Shown here in pieces: positions 60,056 to 64,000 of a stretch of 64,000 nt of DNA. A model generated the notes under the pieces. The model saw nothing but the letters and a program-made list of their open reading frames with translations. It had not been told where the DNA came from and did not search any database. Source of the DNA: DATFRX01 sp035630615 (GTDB taxonomy: Bacteria; Actinomycetota; Actinomycetes; Propionibacteriales; Nocardioidaceae); NCBI GenBank assembly GCA_035630615.1, contig DASQKI010000003.1, forward strand, positions 1-64,000, given 5' to 3'. The position numbers and the translations under genes were made by a program. Numbering within the stretch: position 1 is the stretch's first letter; every line of letters starts with the position of its first letter.

Positions 60056-60766
60056 GTGAACACCGAACCAACCGCAGGTCGAACCGGCGGCAAGGGCACA
60101 GTTCTGATCGTCGACGACGATACGGCGCTGGCCGAGATGCTGACGATCGTCCTCAGCAACGAGGGTTTCGAGACGGTTGTCTGCGGATCCGGTGACAAGG
60201 CACTCGCCATGTTCCGCGACAAACGGCCCGACATCGTGTTGCTCGACCTGATGCTGCCGGGCATGGACGGCGTCGACGTCTGCAAGGCGATCCGGGCCGA
60301 GTCCGGTGTGCCGATCGTCATGCTGACCGCCAAGAACGACACGGTCGACATCGTGGTCGGTCTCGAGTCCGGGGCCGACGACTACATCGTCAAGCCTTTC
60401 AAGCCGAAGGAGTTGGTCGCGCGGATCCGGGCTCGGCTGCGTCGGCTCGGCGAAGAGGCCCCCGAGACAATCACGATCGCCGACCTAGCAATCGACGTCG
60501 CGGGCCACAGCGTCAAGCGGTCCGGCGAAGAGATCGCACTGACGCCGCTCGAGTTCGACCTGCTGCTGTGCCTGGCCCGTAAGCCCTGGCAGGTCTTCAC
60601 CCGCGAGGTGTTGCTCGAGCAGGTGTGGGGCTATCGCCATGCCGCCGACACCCGGCTGGTCAACGTGCACGTCCAGCGGCTGCGGTCCAAGATCGAGCGC
60701 GACCCCGAACACCCCGAGATCGTGGTCACCGTACGAGGGGTCGGCTATAAGGCCAACGCCGGCTAG
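60056..60766 (+). CDS. mtrA: Response regulator MtrA
   Basis: This 236-residue OmpR-type regulator has acidic residues Asp20-22, phosphoacceptor Asp64 (VLLDLMLPG), the LTAK lysine and VKPFKPKEL linker. The C-terminal winged helix has TPLEFDLLL, VLLEQVWGY and VNVHVQRLRSKI. MtrA controls division and wall genes, including peptidoglycan hydrolases, through MtrB. I take GTG 60056 (GGGAG upstream); longer starts upstream add unrelated residues. It is 73 bases ahead of mtrB. Confidence 0.95.
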   Translation: MNTEPTAGRTGGKGTVLIVDDDTALAEMLTIVLSNEGFETVVCGSGDKALAMFRDKRPDIVLLDLMLPGMDGVDVCKAIRAESGVPIVMLTAKNDTVDIVVGLESGADDYIVKPFKPKELVARIRARLRRLGEEAPETITIADLAIDVAGHSVKRSGEEIALTPLEFDLLLCLARKPWQVFTREVLLEQVWGYRHAADTRLVNVHVQRLRSKIERDPEHPEIVVTVRGVGYKANAG

Positions 60767-60839
60767 CCCGCCGCCGGTCGAGCCGGCGAGGCTAGCCTGG
60801 TGTCGGGTCGCGCGCGCGGCCTGAGAGGGCGGAACTTCG

Positions 60840-62516
60840 GTGACGGCGACCCAAGCGGGGACGACACGACGGTGGCGCACCGTCGTCGGCCTGCCCGCCC
60901 GCTACCTGCGCGCCGTGCACCTGCGGTGGCTGCGGTCGATCCAGGCTCGGGTCGTCATCGGCACCGTGGTCCTGAGTGCGATCGTCATCGCCCTCGTCGG
61001 TTGGATGCTCACCCGCCAGGTCGCCGAGGGTCTGACCGACAGCAAGCGGGAGCAGTCAGTTTCGGAGGCCAGGGCCGGCATCCATCTGGCGCAGGAGCAG
61101 CTCAACGCGCAGCCGGTCACCGACACCCGGAGCCTGAGCGACACGACTGGCAAGCTGGTGCAGAGCCTCTCGACCCGCGGCGGCACCGCGCGACAATACG
61201 AAGTGGTCCTGCTCGGCCCGCTGACGGCCAAGCCGATCTGCGAACAGGTGGGCAAGAAGAAGTCTCGCGACGTCAGCTGCCAAAGCATCCCGAACCAGCT
61301 GCTCAAGGATGTCAGCACCCAGGACGGCGTGGCCTGGGCGTACTCGACGATGTCGTTCCGCGACGGTGGCTCGGAGCCAGCCATCGTCATCGGCGCTCAG
61401 ATTCACGCTCCGAGCACCGGCGACTCGTTCGCGTTGTTCTATCTGTACTCGATGAGCGACCAGGCCGACACGCTGTCGCTCATCAAGCGAGCGATGGTGT
61501 CGGCCGGACTGGCCCTGGTGATCCTCGTCGCCGGTGTGGCCTGGCTGGTCACCCGGCAGGTCGTCACCCCGGTCAGATTGGCCCGGCGGATCGCCGAACG
61601 GCTGGCCGCCGGCCGGCTCGAGGAGCGGATGCACGTCCGGGGACAAGACGACATCGCACGCCTCGGGATTTCGTTCAACCAGATGGCGGCCAGCCTGCAG
61701 CGTCAGATCCGCCAGCTCGAGGAGCTCTCGCGGATGCAGCGCCGGTTTGTCAGCGACGTCTCCCACGAGCTGCGGACGCCGCTGACGACGGTACGGATGG
61801 CCGCCGACGTGCTGCACGACACCCGAGGCGACTTCGACCCGCCCACGGCACGGGCGGCCGAGCTGCTGCAGGTGGAGCTCGACCGCTTCGAGTCGTTGCT
61901 CACAGACCTGCTCGAGGTCAGCCGTTTCGACGCCGGCGCGGCTCGACTCGACCTCGAGCTGGTCGACCTCAACGAGTGTGCCGAGCGCTCGGTCGCCGCC
62001 TGTCGAGCGTTGGCCGAACGGTACGGCAGCGATGTCGAGTTGATCATCGACGCCCGGCCGTGCCTGGTGCAGTGCGACACTCGACGCGTCGAGCGGATCA
62101 TCCGCAACCTCGTCGTCAACGCCATCCACTACAGCCACGCTCCCCGGATCGAGGTCCGCGTTGCCGCCGACGAGCAAGCCGCCGCTCTGACCGTGCGCGA
62201 CTGGGGAGTCGGCCTGCACGCGGGCGAGTCCACGCTGGTCTTCAACCGCTTCTGGCGGGCCGACCGCGCGCGGACCCGCAGTGCCGGCGGCACCGGACTC
62301 GGTCTCGCTATCGCGCTCGAGGACGCCCAGCTGCACGGCGGCTGGCTCCAGGCGTGGGGCGAACCGGACAAGGGAGCACAGTTTCGCCTCACGTTGCCGC
62401 GCGACGCCGGCGCCGAGCTGACACGTTCGCCGCTGCCGCTCGTTCCCCGCGAAGAGCGCCCGATCGAGATCGGGCAGAGCTACGAGCGGCTCGACCTCGG
62501 GGTGGGAGAGTCGTGA
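60840..62516 (+). CDS. mtrB: Sensor histidine kinase MtrB
   Basis: This 558-residue kinase has a membrane helix at about 38-56, an external sensor region to about 215, and a second helix at 218-238. A HAMP domain (240-290) follows. His309 (SDVSHELRTPLTT) is the phosphorylation site; Asn427 (RNLVVNAIHYS), DWGVG at 454-458 and GGTGLGL at 483-489 form the ATP site. GTG 60840 follows GAGAGGG. The stop overlaps the lpqB start (GTGA). Confidence 0.95.
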   Translation: MTATQAGTTRRWRTVVGLPARYLRAVHLRWLRSIQARVVIGTVVLSAIVIALVGWMLTRQVAEGLTDSKREQSVSEARAGIHLAQEQLNAQPVTDTRSLSDTTGKLVQSLSTRGGTARQYEVVLLGPLTAKPICEQVGKKKSRDVSCQSIPNQLLKDVSTQDGVAWAYSTMSFRDGGSEPAIVIGAQIHAPSTGDSFALFYLYSMSDQADTLSLIKRAMVSAGLALVILVAGVAWLVTRQVVTPVRLARRIAERLAAGRLEERMHVRGQDDIARLGISFNQMAASLQRQIRQLEELSRMQRRFVSDVSHELRTPLTTVRMAADVLHDTRGDFDPPTARAAELLQVELDRFESLLTDLLEVSRFDAGAARLDLELVDLNECAERSVAACRALAERYGSDVELIIDARPCLVQCDTRRVERIIRNLVVNAIHYSHAPRIEVRVAADEQAAALTVRDWGVGLHAGESTLVFNRFWRADRARTRSAGGTGLGLAIALEDAQLHGGWLQAWGEPDKGAQFRLTLPRDAGAELTRSPLPLVPREERPIEIGQSYERLDLGVGES

Positions 62517-64000
62517 GGGCGTGCCGGGTCGCCCTCGCGGCGGCGTTGCTCATCCCCTTGGTCGGCTGCGCCGAGCTGCCGCAGTCGGGACCGGTCCACT
62601 GGGTGGTCGAGGAAGATGACGACTCCGACGACCTGCCGTTGATCGACCCGCCGCCGCCGAGCGTGGGGGCGACGCCGGCGGAGATCGTCACGGGGTTCTT
62701 CGAGGCGATGAAGGCCTACCCGCTGTCGACCGACGTGGCCACGCAGTACCTCATCACCGATGCGGTCAAGGACTGGGATCCGCTGCGCCGTACGGTCATC
62801 TACGACGCGGTCGACGTGCGATGGGCCGGTGGCAGCACGGTCGACGCGAGCTACGGTCGTCGGGCGGCATTGAGCGATCGCGGTCGCTACCGACCGGTCG
62901 CCGGCGGCGCGACCCGGCTCGAGTCCTTGCGATACACCCTGCGTCTCGAGGACGGCGAGTGGCGGATCGCCAATCCGGTCAACGCGCTCTTTGTCGATGG
63001 CGGGTTCTTCACCCAGTACTTCAAGCCGGTGTCGCTCTATTTCGCGACTCGGTCGGGCGACTATCTAGTCCCTGACCCGATCTACCTGCCGACCGGGGAG
63101 CAGCTCCCGACCTATCTGATCCGCGGACTGCTACAGGGCCCGACGCCGACCATGCCCGACGGCGTGCGGACCGAAGTGCCAGCGATGAACCAGGCCGACG
63201 TTTCTGTGCCGGTCGACAACGGCGGCGTTGCCGAGGTGCTTCTGACCGGCCCGGTGCTCGACATGTCCGACGACCAGCTGCGCCTGCTTTCGGCCCAAGT
63301 GGTGTGGACGCTGTCGCAGGTGCCGAGCATCAGCGGCGTACGCATCACCGTGAGCGATCTGCCGTTGGAGTTTTCCGGCATCCCTCAAGTGCAAACCGTC
63401 CAGGATTGGCTGAGCTACGACGCCACCGAGGTGCCGGCGCGCAGCGAGCTCTACGCGCTCGAGTCGGGTCGGCTGGTCCAGGTGACGCCGCTGCGAACGC
63501 CGGTGACGCGGCAGACTCGCGGCCCCTGGGGAAGGGCCGTCATCGGCGTCCGTTCCTTCGACCTCGACGTAAACCTCAGTCGGGTCGGCGCCATCAGCAC
63601 CGACCGGCACCGCCTGCTCGTCGGCCCGGCATTCGACCCGCAGGGCGGCGTCGGCACGGCCTACATCAGCAACGGTCGGCTGCGATCGCCGACGTTCACC
63701 AACAGCGGCGAATTGCTCTTCATCGAGCAACTGGCCGACCGAAGTCGGCTGCTCAAATGGGCGCCCAACAAGAGCGTTTCGTCGATTCCCATCGGCGATC
63801 TCCGGCAGCGCCGTTTCATCTCGCTCACGCTTTCGCCGGACGGTAGCCGCTTCGTCGGACTGGCCCGCAACGGCACGTCACGATCCGCGTCGGCCCGGGT
63901 CGTTGTCGGCAACGTCCGATATTCGGCCGGCGGCAGCGAGGCGACCGGGCTTTCCGGGGTGCACGAGCTCGTCGCGTCGGGCCTCACGCTCCGGTCGGTG
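62513..64000 (+). CDS. lpqB: Lipoprotein LpqB, 3' end outside the window
   Basis: This frame is open from GTG 62513 to the window edge (496 codons). It starts with a signal peptide and lipobox LVGC (Cys19), then AELPQSGPVHWV, a conserved LpqB N-terminus. A GerMN domain follows (YLIRGLLQGPTPTMP) and then the start of a propeller-like region. LpqB interacts with the MtrB extracellular domain and modulates MtrAB signalling. The 4-base overlap with mtrB indicates coupled translation. Confidence 0.93.
   Translation, partial: MRACRVALAAALLIPLVGCAELPQSGPVHWVVEEDDDSDDLPLIDPPPPSVGATPAEIVTGFFEAMKAYPLSTDVATQYLITDAVKDWDPLRRTVIYDAVDVRWAGGSTVDASYGRRAALSDRGRYRPVAGGATRLESLRYTLRLEDGEWRIANPVNALFVDGGFFTQYFKPVSLYFATRSGDYLVPDPIYLPTGEQLPTYLIRGLLQGPTPTMPDGVRTEVPAMNQADVSVPVDNGGVAEVLLTGPVLDMSDDQLRLLSAQVVWTLSQVPSISGVRITVSDLPLEFSGIPQVQTVQDWLSYDATEVPARSELYALESGRLVQVTPLRTPVTRQTRGPWGRAVIGVRSFDLDVNLSRVGAISTDRHRLLVGPAFDPQGGVGTAYISNGRLRSPTFTNSGELLFIEQLADRSRLLKWAPNKSVSSIPIGDLRQRRFISLTLSPDGSRFVGLARNGTSRSASARVVVGNVRYSAGGSEATGLSGVHELVASGLTLRSV

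Noticed and set aside
1..64000. tRNA/rRNA genes, insertion sequences, prophage or integrase
   Set aside because: No tRNA-like cloverleaf, rRNA motif, transposase, integrase or phage structural gene was recognised on either strand.

Overview
The window is very GC-rich actinobacterial chromosome (Actinomycetota): many GTG starts, tightly packed operons with 1-4 base overlaps, and marker genes such as a WhiB regulator, the mtrA-mtrB-lpqB module, F420 biosynthesis genes and acyl-CoA carboxylase with an epsilon subunit. Gene order closely follows the Mycobacterium tuberculosis segment around pmmB/deoD, lpdA, accA3, maf, accE/accD5, birA, purE, an LCP ligase, manC, fbiB/fbiA, whiB2, manA, sahH and mtrAB-lpqB, but with large differences. 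I see no mycolic acid genes and no emb/aft arabinosyltransferase cluster, so I place it broadly (a Nocardioidaceae-type or related actinobacterium) without naming a genus. No tRNA, rRNA, CRISPR, insertion sequence or prophage was seen.

Layout. 48-3842 (minus): phosphohexomutase, uronate-dehydrogenase-like protein, purine nucleoside phosphorylase, gamma-glutamylcyclotransferase. 3884-11079 (plus): LpdA, a secreted amidase overlapping a SpoIID-type lytic enzyme, DUF2332, TIGR03086, an F420/FMN-type oxidoreductase and a methyltransferase. 11159-15444: AccA3 diverging from an acyl-CoA dehydrogenase, a nitrilase relic that has lost its catalytic centre, and a PEBP lipoprotein. 15454-21269 (minus): an AftB-like membrane glycosyltransferase, UbiA-type phosphoribosyltransferase, DprE1, DprE2, GtrA and Maf, i.e. 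a decaprenyl-phosphoryl-arabinose module. 21477-24568 (minus): AccE, AccD5, DUF445. 24614-28164: BirA, PH-domain membrane protein, adenylate cyclase, GtrA, PurE. 28304-32359 (minus): two tandem sulfotransferase-like paralogues, a CoA-binding protein, a quinone-oxidoreductase-like MDR protein. 32431-42385: two divergent LCP ligases followed by a galactan operon (two family-2 glycosyltransferases, Glf, GlfT2, Wzm, Wzt). 42395-48144: GalE, ManC-like nucleotidyltransferase, FbiB/FbiA, a Q/W/G-repeat membrane protein, WhiB2. 48298-57254: a giant glycosyltransferase with a secreted DUF5719 partner, a degenerate zincin, DUF3499, a HAD-type phosphomannomutase-like protein running in frame into Trm112, an SIS isomerase and ManA. 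57323-64000: cation efflux protein, SahH, MtrA, MtrB and the start of LpqB.

How the genes fit together. Much of the window serves the cell envelope: mannose/GDP-mannose supply (ManA, SIS, HAD-PMM, ManC), UDP-galactofuranose supply (GalE, Glf), galactan polymerisation and export (GlfT1-like, GlfT2, Wzm/Wzt), the arabinofuranose donor (UbiA, DprE1, DprE2, GtrA), attachment to peptidoglycan (two LCP proteins), and wall remodelling (amidase, SpoIID, MtrAB/LpqB). A second theme is acyl-CoA carboxylation (AccA3, AccD5, AccE, BirA), and a third is F420 (FbiA, FbiB, PPOX protein).

The points I rate highest are: a DprE1 with alanine where M. tuberculosis has the benzothiazinone-reactive Cys387; a HAD phosphomannomutase-like/Trm112 continuous reading frame replacing the expected alpha-phosphohexomutase; assembly of the galactan genes into one six-gene operon and of the arabinose-donor genes into an acc-maf locus; a nitrilase with a clean in-frame deletion; and three families of long intergenic palindromes, two of which recur within the window.
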